64,000 nucleotides of DNA from Achromobacter sp. AONIH1 (GTDB lineage: Bacteria; Pseudomonadota; Gammaproteobacteria; Burkholderiales; Burkholderiaceae_B), in NCBI RefSeq assembly GCF_002902905.1, contig NZ_CP026124.1:2542001-2606000 (forward strand). The letters run 5' to 3'. The notes beneath the pieces were generated by a model. That model made no database searches, was not told the DNA's origin, and was given only the letters and a program-made list of their open reading frames with translations. Position numbers and translations under genes: made by a program. Numbering within the stretch: the first letter of the stretch is position 1; each line of letters begins with the position of its first letter. This document shows, piece after piece, positions 39,988 through 48,380 of this stretch.

Positions 39988-41948
39988 GGAACATTGCCCT
40001 GGCCCTGGGCCTTATCAGCCTGGTCACTGCTGCGCACGCAGCGCCTCCGCTGTTGCAGGAAGGCAAGAAAACGCTCTATCAGCGAGTGCTGACTACGCCA
40101 GGTTGCGCATTGCACGAGGCGCCGGGTGGCAAGCCGGGCGCCGTGCAGCCGACTTTCAGCCGCTTCTACGTCTATGCAGGCAAGGACGAAGCAGGCAAGA
40201 GCTGGGTGCAGGTCGGACCGGACTCTTTTGGCAAGACGCTGGGTTGGCTCGACAGGTCGTGCACGGTGGACTGGAGGATGCAGATGTCCCTGGCGTTCAC
40301 CAATCCCGCCGGGCGCGATCGCATGCTGTTTTTCAAGGACCGATCGGCCCTGGACGCGGTGTTCAACGCCATTGACCCAGTCGAAAAGATCGCGCCTGTG
40401 CGCCAGCAGCTGAAGACCAAGGGGCAGGCGCCGGGCATCGTGGCTCAGGAGCCCGAGTTGTTTGTGGACATGGCCAAGAACTTCTACCTGCTGCCAATTC
40501 TCGGTGGCGAAGAAGTCATGACGGAACAGAACATGCGGGTGCGGGTGCTGAACGTGGCATCCGTCAGCGCCGCGGACGCAGTGGACTCGGCCAAGGCGGG
40601 TCAGGATCAGTCCACAGCGCACGAACGCACCAAGCAGATCAAGGAGTTCAGTTCGGCGGTGGTGTTCGTCATCGATTCCACCATTTCGATGGACCCCTAC
40701 ATCGAACGCACGCGCGAGGCGGTCAGGAAGATCTACGCCAAGGTCGAGGCCGAGAAGCTGGGCGACAAGGTCAAGTTCGGCCTGGTGGCCTTCCGTTCCA
40801 GCACCAAGGCCGTGCCTGCGCTGGAGTACGTCAGCAAGATCTACGCCGATCCAAACAAGGTCAAGGATGGCGCAGATTTCATGGCCAAGGTGGCCGAGCT
40901 AAAGCAGGCCAAGGTGTCCAGCAGTGCGTTCGACGAAGATGCCTATGCCGGCGTGATGGACGCGGTCAATAGTATCGACTGGCGGCCTTATGGCGCGCGC
41001 TACGTGGTGTTGATCACTGATGCGGGCGCCATTGAAGGGGGCGACAAGCTTTCTTCCACTGGCATGAGTGCCAGCCAGGTACGGCTTGAGGCTGCCAAGC
41101 CGGGCGTGGCCATCTACACGCTGCATCTGAAAACGCCGGCAGGGGCAAAGAATCATGCGAACGCGGAAGCCCAGTATCGCAATTTGTCCTCGTATGGCGG
41201 TACCAACCTGTCGCTTTATTACCCGGTCAACGCCGGCGACGTGAACGAGTTCGGCAAGAAGGTGGACGCTTTGTCCGAAGCCATCACTCAACAGGTGAAG
41301 GCGGCTTACCAGGGCGAGGATGCCATCGGCAGTGCGGCCAACGCGGCGGACCCTGGCAAGAAGCCCGTCACCGCTGAGGAAAAAATGCTGGCGGATGCTG
41401 CATTGGTTGGCAATGCGATGAAGTTGGCATATCTGGGCGAACGCATTGGCGCCAAGGCGCCGCCCGTGTTCCAAGCCTGGATCAGCGACCGCGATCCGAT
41501 CAAGCAGACCGTGCCGACGACCGATGTACGGGTGCTTTTGACCAAGGGGCAGCTCAGCGATTTGAACGACATCATGAAGAAGATCGTCGATGCCGCCAAT
41601 CAAGGGCTGATTTCACCGACCGAAATGTTCAACCAATTGCGCAACGTGGCGGCGACAATGGGGGCCGACCCGAACCAGTTGCAGAAGTCGGACAAGAAGT
41701 TGGCCGAGATGGGTTTCATGGCCGAGTACCTGGAAGGCCTGCCCTACCATAGCGAGGTGTTGAATCTGGATGAGCAGACGTGGAAAAGCTGGGATGGCCT
41801 GGCCCAGGAGAAATTCATCCGCAATCTGTCGACCAAACTGCGTCATTACCAGGTCTACAACGCTGATGTAGACCGTTGGGTGTCTCTTGCGCCGAATAGC
41901 GACCCGCGCGATCACGTCTACCCCGTCCCTCTGGAAATGATGCCCTGA
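39984..41948 (+). CDS. Secreted von Willebrand factor A domain protein (PpkA periplasmic-domain-like)
   Basis: This 654-residue protein has a signal peptide (1-19, cleaved after AAHA) and an SH3-like region (about 28-97, LHEAPGG, SWVQVGP, GWLDRSC). A vWA domain runs from about 225 to 430, with metal-site motif DSTIS (231-235), a middle FGLVAFRSSTK and LITDAGA. The C-terminal 200 residues are helical. The signal peptide places it in the periplasm. The combination of an SH3-like part with vWA recalls the periplasmic half of the T6SS kinase PpkA, but no kinase domain is present. I chose ATG 39984; the longer frame upstream reads through the previous gene. Confidence 0.82.
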   Translation: MRNIALALGLISLVTAAHAAPPLLQEGKKTLYQRVLTTPGCALHEAPGGKPGAVQPTFSRFYVYAGKDEAGKSWVQVGPDSFGKTLGWLDRSCTVDWRMQMSLAFTNPAGRDRMLFFKDRSALDAVFNAIDPVEKIAPVRQQLKTKGQAPGIVAQEPELFVDMAKNFYLLPILGGEEVMTEQNMRVRVLNVASVSAADAVDSAKAGQDQSTAHERTKQIKEFSSAVVFVIDSTISMDPYIERTREAVRKIYAKVEAEKLGDKVKFGLVAFRSSTKAVPALEYVSKIYADPNKVKDGADFMAKVAELKQAKVSSSAFDEDAYAGVMDAVNSIDWRPYGARYVVLITDAGAIEGGDKLSSTGMSASQVRLEAAKPGVAIYTLHLKTPAGAKNHANAEAQYRNLSSYGGTNLSLYYPVNAGDVNEFGKKVDALSEAITQQVKAAYQGEDAIGSAANAADPGKKPVTAEEKMLADAALVGNAMKLAYLGERIGAKAPPVFQAWISDRDPIKQTVPTTDVRVLLTKGQLSDLNDIMKKIVDAANQGLISPTEMFNQLRNVAATMGADPNQLQKSDKKLAEMGFMAEYLEGLPYHSEVLNLDEQTWKSWDGLAQEKFIRNLSTKLRHYQVYNADVDRWVSLAPNSDPRDHVYPVPLEMMP

Positions 41949-41958
41949 CGGGAAGACG

Positions 41959-42660
41959 ATGCTTGCTATTGATGATTTGCGCCTGCTGCGCGGGCAGGGC
42001 GATTCTGCCTACGAAGTCCGTCTGCCAGCCTTGCGCATGGCGCGCGGCGACGTGTTGGCGGTCGTGGGCGGCAGCGGCTGTGGCAAAAGCACTCTGTTGG
42101 AAGGCATCGGCTTGCTGTTGAAGCCCGAGCGGGTCCGCGCGTATGCGCTGGGAGAAAACGCCGATGTCGCGGCGCTGCTGGGCCGCGATGACGAGCCCGC
42201 CCTGGCAGCCTTGCGCGCATCGCGCATCGGTTTTGTGTTGCAGACCGGCGGCCTGCTGCCGTACCTGTCTGTGCGGGAGAATATTCTGCTGCCTCGCCGC
42301 CTGCTCAGTTTGCCGGCGGATGGCGAGCGCGTGCGCCATGCCATCGAGGTGCTGTCTCTGGGGCGGCTGCTGGAAAAGCGACCCGCCCACTTGTCGATCG
42401 GCGAACGGCAGCGTGTGGCGGTGGTGCGCGCGCTGTCGCACGATCCGGACGTGCTGTTGGCCGATGAACCGACTTCGGCGCTGGATCCGGACAATGCGGG
42501 CAAGCTGTTCCAGTTGTTCATCGACCTGGCGCGAGACTGCGGCTTGGCCACGCTGGTCGTGTCGCATGATTGGGATCTGGTGCGCCGGTTCGGCCTGCCG
42601 TGCTTGGAGCCCGCATTGCAGCCTGGACTAAGCACTTTCAGCATGCGCGGGGAATTGTGA
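41959..42660 (+). CDS. ABC transporter ATP-binding protein (LolD/TagT-like)
   Basis: This 233-residue ATPase has Walker A GGSGCGKST (37-45), Q-loop VLQTGGLLPYLSV, signature LSIGERQ (145-151), Walker B VLLADE (165-170) and the H-loop VVSHDWD. It belongs to the LolD/MacB/FtsE group that drives FtsX-type permeases, the group that contains TagT of the Pseudomonas T6SS phosphorylation pathway. Its last base is shared with the start of the permease gene, so the two form one transporter. Confidence 0.9.
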   Translation: MLAIDDLRLLRGQGDSAYEVRLPALRMARGDVLAVVGGSGCGKSTLLEGIGLLLKPERVRAYALGENADVAALLGRDDEPALAALRASRIGFVLQTGGLLPYLSVRENILLPRRLLSLPADGERVRHAIEVLSLGRLLEKRPAHLSIGERQRVAVVRALSHDPDVLLADEPTSALDPDNAGKLFQLFIDLARDCGLATLVVSHDWDLVRRFGLPCLEPALQPGLSTFSMRGEL

Positions 42661-43871
42661 TGCGCGCATGGCAGATCGCTCGACTGGCAGGCCAGGATCT
42701 CTGGCACGACCGCCTCGTCTCCCTGTGCATGATTGCCACGCTGGTGGCGGTGATCGCGCCGCTGCTCCTGTTGCTTGGCTTAAAGCATGGCGTGGTGAGT
42801 TCCATGCAGGATGAATTGGCCAGGGATCCGCGCAACCTGGAGATCCGTATGCTCAGCAGCGGCAGCTATGACCAGGCGTGGGTGGATGAACTGGCTCGGC
42901 GGCCGGGCGCTGGTTTTGTCGTGGGCATGACGCGCTCGCTGAACACGCAGGCCGATTTCATCCGCTCCGCGACCAGATTCCTCGAGAACGTCGAAGTGCT
43001 GCCTACGTCCGCAGGCGATCCCCTGCTGGCTGGCATGGACGTGTCGGCATTGGGCGGCATGGGCGTGGTATTGAGCGCTCAGGCGGCGCAGCGCCTGGAT
43101 GTCAAGGCGAAGGATACGCTGCGCATGCGGATCGCGCGTCGCATGAACGGAGTGGATCAGCAAGCCGTGGTTGAGCTTGGCGTGTTCGCGGTTCTGCCCG
43201 GCGATGCCTATGAACGCCCGGCGGCATTCGTCCAGCCGGCCCTGTTGCGCGACATGGAATGGTATCGGGACGGATTCGCGATCGCCTCCATGGGCGCCGA
43301 GGACGGCCAGCCCGTGAATGGCGCACGGCAGCGGTTTGCCCGCGCACGCATCTACGCAACGGATCTAGATGCCGTGGAAGGCCTGGAGCAGAGCCTGATC
43401 GACCGGCGCATCGAGACCAGCAGTCGACTGGCCGACATACGCAATCTAAAGGCGATCAACCATCTGTTGACGACGGTGTTCAGCATTATTTCCCTCACTG
43501 CGATCGCCGGCTGCGTGGCGGCGCTGGCGGGTGCGTTCCTGGCCAATGTCAGGCGCAAGCGGCGTGATATCGCAACCCTGCGCCTGTTGGGCCTGGGCGG
43601 AGGTGAGATTGCAACCCTGCTGGCGACGCAGGCGATCGCGCTCACGGTCGTGGCCATGGGGGCCGGACTGACCGTGTATTTCATGGGGAGCGCCGTGTTC
43701 AACAGCGTGCTCGGTGTGGTCAGGTCATCCGGGCAATTCGCCTGCCGGATCACGCCGGCGCATGGCGTGCTGGCGTTCATGCTGGCCCTGGGAGTAGCGG
43801 TATTGGCGTCAATGATCGGCGCGGCCAGCGCCAAACGTATTCAACCCGCGGAGAGTCTGCGTGAAATATAG
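42660..43871 (+). CDS. FtsX/MacB-type ABC permease (TagS/LolE-like)
   Basis: This 403-residue protein has the four-helix plan of type VII ABC permeases: TM1 at about 19-41, a large periplasmic domain of about 240 residues, then three helices at about 283-308, 330-355 and 375-395. The conserved coupling segment (RRKRRDIATLRLLGLGGGEI in parts) contacts the ATPase. Such permeases transmit force or signal across the membrane rather than importing solutes. The start ATG overlaps the ATPase stop by one base, and the end overlaps the next start by 11 bp. In the Tag pathway the equivalent TagS works with TagT, TagR and TagQ. Confidence 0.88.
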   Translation: MRAWQIARLAGQDLWHDRLVSLCMIATLVAVIAPLLLLLGLKHGVVSSMQDELARDPRNLEIRMLSSGSYDQAWVDELARRPGAGFVVGMTRSLNTQADFIRSATRFLENVEVLPTSAGDPLLAGMDVSALGGMGVVLSAQAAQRLDVKAKDTLRMRIARRMNGVDQQAVVELGVFAVLPGDAYERPAAFVQPALLRDMEWYRDGFAIASMGAEDGQPVNGARQRFARARIYATDLDAVEGLEQSLIDRRIETSSRLADIRNLKAINHLLTTVFSIISLTAIAGCVAALAGAFLANVRRKRRDIATLRLLGLGGGEIATLLATQAIALTVVAMGAGLTVYFMGSAVFNSVLGVVRSSGQFACRITPAHGVLAFMLALGVAVLASMIGAASAKRIQPAESLREI

Positions 43872-45471
43872 ATTGCTTGCCCGATGGGGCGTTTCAGTGC
43901 TGCTGGCGTTGCCGGCATGCCACGCAGTGCAGGCCGCGGATGCACCGGTCGCCAAGCCGAAATGGGATGCGCGCTTCTACAATCCGCGTCCGGCGGACGG
44001 CGATATCGTGCTGCCATTGCCGTGCGACGGCGGCATTGTCTTCAGGAAAGTGATCGTCCCGGTAGGCGGGCCGCTGGCCGACCTGCCCATCCAGGTGGGG
44101 CAGGAGGGCGGCGCCTACTCTTTCGTGGAAAAGAGCCGCCCGGCGTTCATCGCCGGCGGATTCACTGAAAGCAGCTCGGACAAGAAGTCGAAGTCCAGCT
44201 ATTACCTGATGGCCAAGTATGAACTGACGATCTCGCAGTATCAGGCCTTGAATACTCTCAATGGTGGCGCTGCGCAGTGTCCAAATCCCGAGGCCTCGGA
44301 TGGGCGCTTTCCCGTCACCAACGTAAATTGGTTCGACGCCTTGCGCACGGCGCACCAGTACAACGTCTGGCTGCGCCAGCATGCAAAGGGAGTGCTGCCC
44401 AAGGAGGATCTGATTTCCGGCTTTGTGCGGCTGCCCACCGAGGTCGAGTGGGAGTTTGCGGCGCGCGGCGGCATCAAGGTCAATGCCGCCGAGTTCGCCG
44501 AGCCACGATATCCCATGCCGGACGGGAAGATCAACCAATACGAGTGGTTTGGCGGGACGCAGTCCTCCAACAGCAAGATCAACCGCATCGGCGTGCTACT
44601 GCCCAACCCGCTGGGGCTGCACGACATGCTGGGCAACGTTTCCGAAATGACGCTGGACGCGTTCCGGCTCAACAAGTTCGATCGCCAGTACGGCTCCGCA
44701 GGCAGCTACGTGATCCGCGGTTCGGACTACATGCAGCCGGAATCGGACCTGCGCGCAGCCTTGCGCCGCGAGGGCAATCTCTATGATGAGAACGGCGAGA
44801 TCCAGGAGAAGACCGTGGGTTTCCGCTGGGTGATAGCGTCCAGAGAGATGACATCCGCCAAGCACGTCAAGGACCTGGAAGACAGCTACAACAAGTTGGG
44901 CGACGGTCAGGTGTCGTCGGATGCATCCGAGAAGGGCGCTTCGGCCGTGAGGGAACTGAACACGCTGGCCGGAACGGTCACGGACAAGAAATTGAAGGAG
45001 CAACTGGCCAGCCTGGAAGGCAAGCTGCGTGCCAGCAATCAGCAACAGGAAGAAGCGCGCGACCAGGCTATCCGGGCCAGCCTGAACCTGGGCGCATTCC
45101 TGTGCACGAAGCTCAAGGATGACGGCGAACATCGCAATTTCCTGCGTGACGTCTACAAATCCACCTGCGAGGGCGGAAATGCGGATGCCACCTGCGAACG
45201 CCGCAAGCAGTTGCTCACGAACCATGAACGCCGGGTGGAAGGCGTGACCCAGTACTACGCCAGCAGCCTGGTCGACTCCGCCATTCTCTATGGCGCGGAC
45301 AACCTGGCCAGGCAGGTGCCTGTCTTGGACAAGATGTTCGAACAGAACAAGCAGCTCAACGGTCTGCGGCCGTTCCTCGTCGCCTATTGGTCGCATCAGA
45401 AGGCATATCTGGGGAACAGGAAAATCGACCGCGCCGCGTGGCTGGATTCGTGTATAGCCGTCAATAAATAA
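43861..45471 (+). CDS. Secreted SUMF1-fold protein (TagR-like) with C-terminal helical extension
   Basis: This 536-residue protein has a signal peptide (1-26), then a formylglycine-generating-enzyme fold (about 60-330). The fold is marked by YLMAKYELTISQYQAL, PVTNVNWFDA, RLPTEVEWEFAARGG (190-204), NPLGLHDMLGNVSEM (249-263) and GFRWVIA. The catalytic cysteines of true formylglycine enzymes are not seen in the C-terminal part of the domain, so an enzymatic role is doubtful. TagR, a periplasmic T6SS regulator, has the same fold. About 200 further residues form a helical, partly coiled-coil extension. The start is GTG at 43861. Confidence 0.85.
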   Translation: MKYRLLARWGVSVLLALPACHAVQAADAPVAKPKWDARFYNPRPADGDIVLPLPCDGGIVFRKVIVPVGGPLADLPIQVGQEGGAYSFVEKSRPAFIAGGFTESSSDKKSKSSYYLMAKYELTISQYQALNTLNGGAAQCPNPEASDGRFPVTNVNWFDALRTAHQYNVWLRQHAKGVLPKEDLISGFVRLPTEVEWEFAARGGIKVNAAEFAEPRYPMPDGKINQYEWFGGTQSSNSKINRIGVLLPNPLGLHDMLGNVSEMTLDAFRLNKFDRQYGSAGSYVIRGSDYMQPESDLRAALRREGNLYDENGEIQEKTVGFRWVIASREMTSAKHVKDLEDSYNKLGDGQVSSDASEKGASAVRELNTLAGTVTDKKLKEQLASLEGKLRASNQQQEEARDQAIRASLNLGAFLCTKLKDDGEHRNFLRDVYKSTCEGGNADATCERRKQLLTNHERRVEGVTQYYASSLVDSAILYGADNLARQVPVLDKMFEQNKQLNGLRPFLVAYWSHQKAYLGNRKIDRAAWLDSCIAVNK

Positions 45472-45487
45472 AAACCAAGGAGTTCAT

Positions 45488-46225
45488 ATGTCTTTTCTCG
45501 CACAGAAGTGGAAGCGTATACCCGTCGCGCTCATGGTGGCTTGCTCGGTGGCGATCAGCGGATGCGCCAGTACGGGCAGTTCCATGCTTGGCAAAGGTGT
45601 CAGGCCGGATCCCCGCCTGACGCAGGGCAACGACGCAAAGTTCTTCAGTCAGTCTGGCCTGGAGGCTTGCATGATGGGCGCGGCAGCGGGCGCGGTGGTA
45701 GGCCTGCTGGCGGGAGGAAAGAACAAGGGGACGGCCGCCGTGGTTGGCGCGGTCGCGGCTTGCGGCGTGGCGATGGGCGCCAACTACTACCTGGATGTCC
45801 GCCGCGGCCAGTACCAGAACACGTCCGACCAGCTCAAGGCGATGGGCGATGACATCAAGACCGATACGCAGAAAGTGCAGGCACGCAGCAATTCCATCAA
45901 GGCCGTGATGGCCGATGACAAGAGGAAGTTGGAGAGGCTCCAGTCCGACATTACGGCCAAGACCGGCGATCAGGCCGCCGCGAAGAAGGAACTCGCGCAG
46001 ATCGACGCCAACATCGGCGTCATCAAGAAGGATCTGAGCAATATGAAGAATGTGGCCGACCAGTATCGCCAGGCTGGCGCGCAGACCCGAGGCTCCGCCA
46101 AGGAAACCCGGGAAATGCAGCAGCAGCTCGCCGCGCTGGAGACCAAGATTGCCCAACTCAACAAGGAAGCGGACAGCTACTTCGCCCTGCGTAGCGCCAT
46201 TGATCTCGGGGAGCAGAAGGCATGA
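45488..46225 (+). CDS. Glycine-zipper/coiled-coil lipoprotein (TagQ-like position)
   Basis: This 245-residue lipoprotein (lipobox ISGC, Cys26; residues S-T-G follow, so outer-membrane sorting is likely) has a glycine-zipper segment (about 63-98, AAAGAVVGLLAGG and AAVVGAVAACGVAMGA). A long coiled coil (about 105-240) follows. It stands directly after the SUMF1 gene, in the position TagQ would occupy in the sensor set. Similarity to TagQ is by type and position, not by clear sequence match. Its stop overlaps the next ATG by 4 bp. Confidence 0.8.
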   Translation: MSFLAQKWKRIPVALMVACSVAISGCASTGSSMLGKGVRPDPRLTQGNDAKFFSQSGLEACMMGAAAGAVVGLLAGGKNKGTAAVVGAVAACGVAMGANYYLDVRRGQYQNTSDQLKAMGDDIKTDTQKVQARSNSIKAVMADDKRKLERLQSDITAKTGDQAAAKKELAQIDANIGVIKKDLSNMKNVADQYRQAGAQTRGSAKETREMQQQLAALETKIAQLNKEADSYFALRSAIDLGEQKA

Positions 46226-46725
46226 CGCGCATGTCAATTCGAATCCTGCGGGCCGTGCCCGTCCTGACTCTGGTCGTGTTGGCGGGCTGCGCCACCACGG
46301 CGGCCGATTGCGATCCCTCGAACAGGAATGCGGGTTTTCTGACCAAGATGAACTGCGACGCGGGCGGAGGCTATGGCAAGCACGTCGCTCAGCGCGAGGA
46401 CGAGGTGAGGGCGGCTCAGGTCGAGAACGCCCAGGCCAGGCAGGTGCTGGCCGATCTGGAAGCTCAGCGTGAGGCTATCGGCAAGTCCGTAGCGGAGAAA
46501 ACCAAGGCGCGCGACGCGTTGTCGGCTTCAGTGAAGAAGCTGCTGGATCAGGCCAGGGCCAAGTCACAGCACAGTGCGGAGCTCAAGCGGCAGTTGGCCC
46601 AGTCCGAAAAGGCGTTGAAGACGCCGGTCAACGTCAACGCCTCGGATGCCGCCCTGGAGGCGCAGATCAAGGCCAAGCAGGCCGAGGTCTACAAGCTGCA
46701 GAAGAGCATGGAGCTCGTTCCCTAG
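46222..46725 (+). CDS. Coiled-coil lipoprotein of the srf operon
   Basis: This 167-residue lipoprotein (lipobox VLAGC, Cys23) has a mature part with two early cysteines (DCDPSNR, MNCDAGGG) and then an uninterrupted coiled coil (about 55-165; QVENAQARQVLADLEAQREAIG, SAELKRQLAQSEKAL in parts). It looks like a shorter sister of the preceding lipoprotein, and the 4-bp overlap couples their translation. The two may form a hetero-coiled-coil. Function unknown. Confidence 0.75.
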   Translation: MTRMSIRILRAVPVLTLVVLAGCATTAADCDPSNRNAGFLTKMNCDAGGGYGKHVAQREDEVRAAQVENAQARQVLADLEAQREAIGKSVAEKTKARDALSASVKKLLDQARAKSQHSAELKRQLAQSEKALKTPVNVNASDAALEAQIKAKQAEVYKLQKSMELVP

Positions 46726-46807
46726 CGAAATCGCATACCCGCGCCCTGCAACGCCCATCATTCGAGACATCGTCATGCAACGCTTTTTTAGGGACCTGGG
46801 AGGGAAC

Positions 46808-48019
46808 ATGTCCCAGTCGGCGCTGTCCAGCGCCTACGGACAGCGGATTGCGCTCATTCGCAAGCACTTCCCGCCGGGGGTTGCCGCGGTATACGCCACC
46901 CCGCAGCTGGGCGCGGATGGCGTGCTCGAATGGTGGACGTCGCAGCAGGGAATGGTGACGTCCTATGCAGCCTTGAGCGCCGACGCTCAGCAGGCGCTGC
47001 TGCGTGCTTACGATGCCCACCTTGCCACGCTCGATGGCCTGATCGAGGCCATGCGTGCGAGAGGACTGGCCGAACAGGCCGGACAGATCGAGGCGCTGCG
47101 CACGCCGCCGGCGCTGGACAGACTGTACAGCGTCGACGGGCGATTGTTGGTGCGCCTGCAACAGGATCCTGAGCCCCCACCCATCATCGCGGTGGCGCCC
47201 AGCGCGCCGCCGGTGCGTTGGTGGCGCGTGGCGCTGGGCGCGCTGCTCCTTCTGGCGGCGATGCTTGCCGTGCTGTGGTGGTGGTTCAGGCATCCCGTGG
47301 CGCCGCCGTCCGTTGCGGCCGTTGCTCCCGTGCCCGTGCCCGTACCGGTGCCTGTGCCTGTGCCGGTGCCAGAATCAAGACCCGAACCCAAGCCAGAGCC
47401 AAAGCCCGAGCCCAAACGAGATTCCGAGTGGCCTACGGAGCTCGCCTTTGTCCTGGAAACGTCGGATCGCATGAGTTCGCAGCCGAACAAGAGAGGCGGT
47501 CTGTCTCGCACGGCTATCGGGCGCGGTGAGATCCAGCGGATCGTCGGCAGGTTGCCCAAGGATACCGATACGCAACTATTCACGTTTCCTGCTGGTGAGT
47601 GCAGATCGCCTGTGGGCCATGGCGTATTTCCGGCGCAGAAGCGCCCGGATCTGTTGAAGACGGTGCAAGGAGCGCCGGACGACGGGAAAGCCGCCTTGGT
47701 CGAAGGCCTCAAGATGGCGGCGGCATCCGTGGACGGCGTCAAGCGCGACGCCCTGGTTTTCCTGTTCCTGGGAGGTACGGACGCGTGCGGCCAGGACATC
47801 TGCGCGTACGTAAAGCAGATCATCCGGGAAAAGCCCCGGCTACGGGTCAATATCGTGGACCTGAGCGATACGCATGGCGTGGCGGAATGCGTGGGCAAGC
47901 TGCCACGCGTGGGTTCGTATATCTGGGGTGACGTGAAGCGCGACGAGAAGAGCGTCGATCTTTCCCGGGAAACGGCAAGGATGCTGGCTCCCGTGGGAGA
48001 ATCCCGGCGAGCCCCCTGA
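46808..48019 (+). CDS. Single-pass membrane protein with degenerate vWA-like periplasmic domain
   Basis: This protein of 403 residues is the last gene of the operon. The N-terminal cytoplasmic helical domain (1-135) is followed by a membrane helix (about 138-160). A low-complexity linker of Pro-Val repeats (174-188) and Pro-Glu-Pro-Lys repeats (191-203) comes next. The C-terminal domain of about 190 residues begins LAFVLETSDRMSS, a vWA-like first strand whose metal-site aspartates are altered. Later strands (DALVFLFLGGTDACG, LRVNIVDLSDT) fit the fold. ATG 46808 has a strong GGGAGG site; ATG 46775 would add 11 residues. Confidence 0.75.
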   Translation: MSQSALSSAYGQRIALIRKHFPPGVAAVYATPQLGADGVLEWWTSQQGMVTSYAALSADAQQALLRAYDAHLATLDGLIEAMRARGLAEQAGQIEALRTPPALDRLYSVDGRLLVRLQQDPEPPPIIAVAPSAPPVRWWRVALGALLLLAAMLAVLWWWFRHPVAPPSVAAVAPVPVPVPVPVPVPVPESRPEPKPEPKPEPKRDSEWPTELAFVLETSDRMSSQPNKRGGLSRTAIGRGEIQRIVGRLPKDTDTQLFTFPAGECRSPVGHGVFPAQKRPDLLKTVQGAPDDGKAALVEGLKMAAASVDGVKRDALVFLFLGGTDACGQDICAYVKQIIREKPRLRVNIVDLSDTHGVAECVGKLPRVGSYIWGDVKRDEKSVDLSRETARMLAPVGESRRAP

Positions 48020-48380
48020 GATCCCGGCCACCCCTCTGCCGCAATTGTCATGGCAGGGCCATTTGCCCCATCCCATGCCCGATTTCGCGCGATGAGTTGC
48101 ATCCCGGCACTGCTCAGTGTGTTGGCACCGGCAGGAGTGTGTCTGATGTACCCCGAGGCGTCCACCCTGGCGAACGGCGGGGGTGAGCCGCCGTCCGCTG
48201 CCGTGCAAGCGGACCGTCTGGCCGGAGAGCGCCATGCCTGTGCGCTGCCCGCGCAGCGGCGACGCGGATTTCAGCGGCTATATCGGTCGGGTGCAGAAGG
48301 CCCTGCTGCGCCGCCTGTGCGGCAACGCGGCCGCCAGGCCGGGCGCGTACCGGCTGGCGTGCGGCGCGATGCCATATCCC
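48020..48380. other. Non-coding gap between the srf operon and tctA
   Basis: This stretch of 361 bp lies between the end of the operon and the convergent tctA stop. Open frames exist (for example from 48050 and 48183 on the plus strand), but they run antisense into tctA and show no recognisable protein. A CTGCC/GGCAG hairpin near 48040-48060 lacks a T run. No attachment site, integrase remnant or tRNA fragment was seen. Confidence 0.4.

Noticed and set aside
41959..43871. Lipoprotein-release transporter LolCDE
   Set aside because: The ATPase and permease are of the same superfamily, but only one permease gene is present and it is embedded with SUMF1 and srf genes, so a dedicated Tag-like role fits better than housekeeping lipoprotein release.
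41959..46225. The ABC/SUMF1/lipoprotein genes as part of a type VI secretion locus
   Set aside because: No Tss structural genes, PpkA kinase domain, PppA phosphatase or Fha protein are present in the window, so only the sensor-like module is supported.
30919..48380. The srf cluster as an integrative island with att repeats
   Set aside because: No integrase, transposase or second copy of the tRNA-Leu 3' end was found at either side, so an integrative element is not supported.
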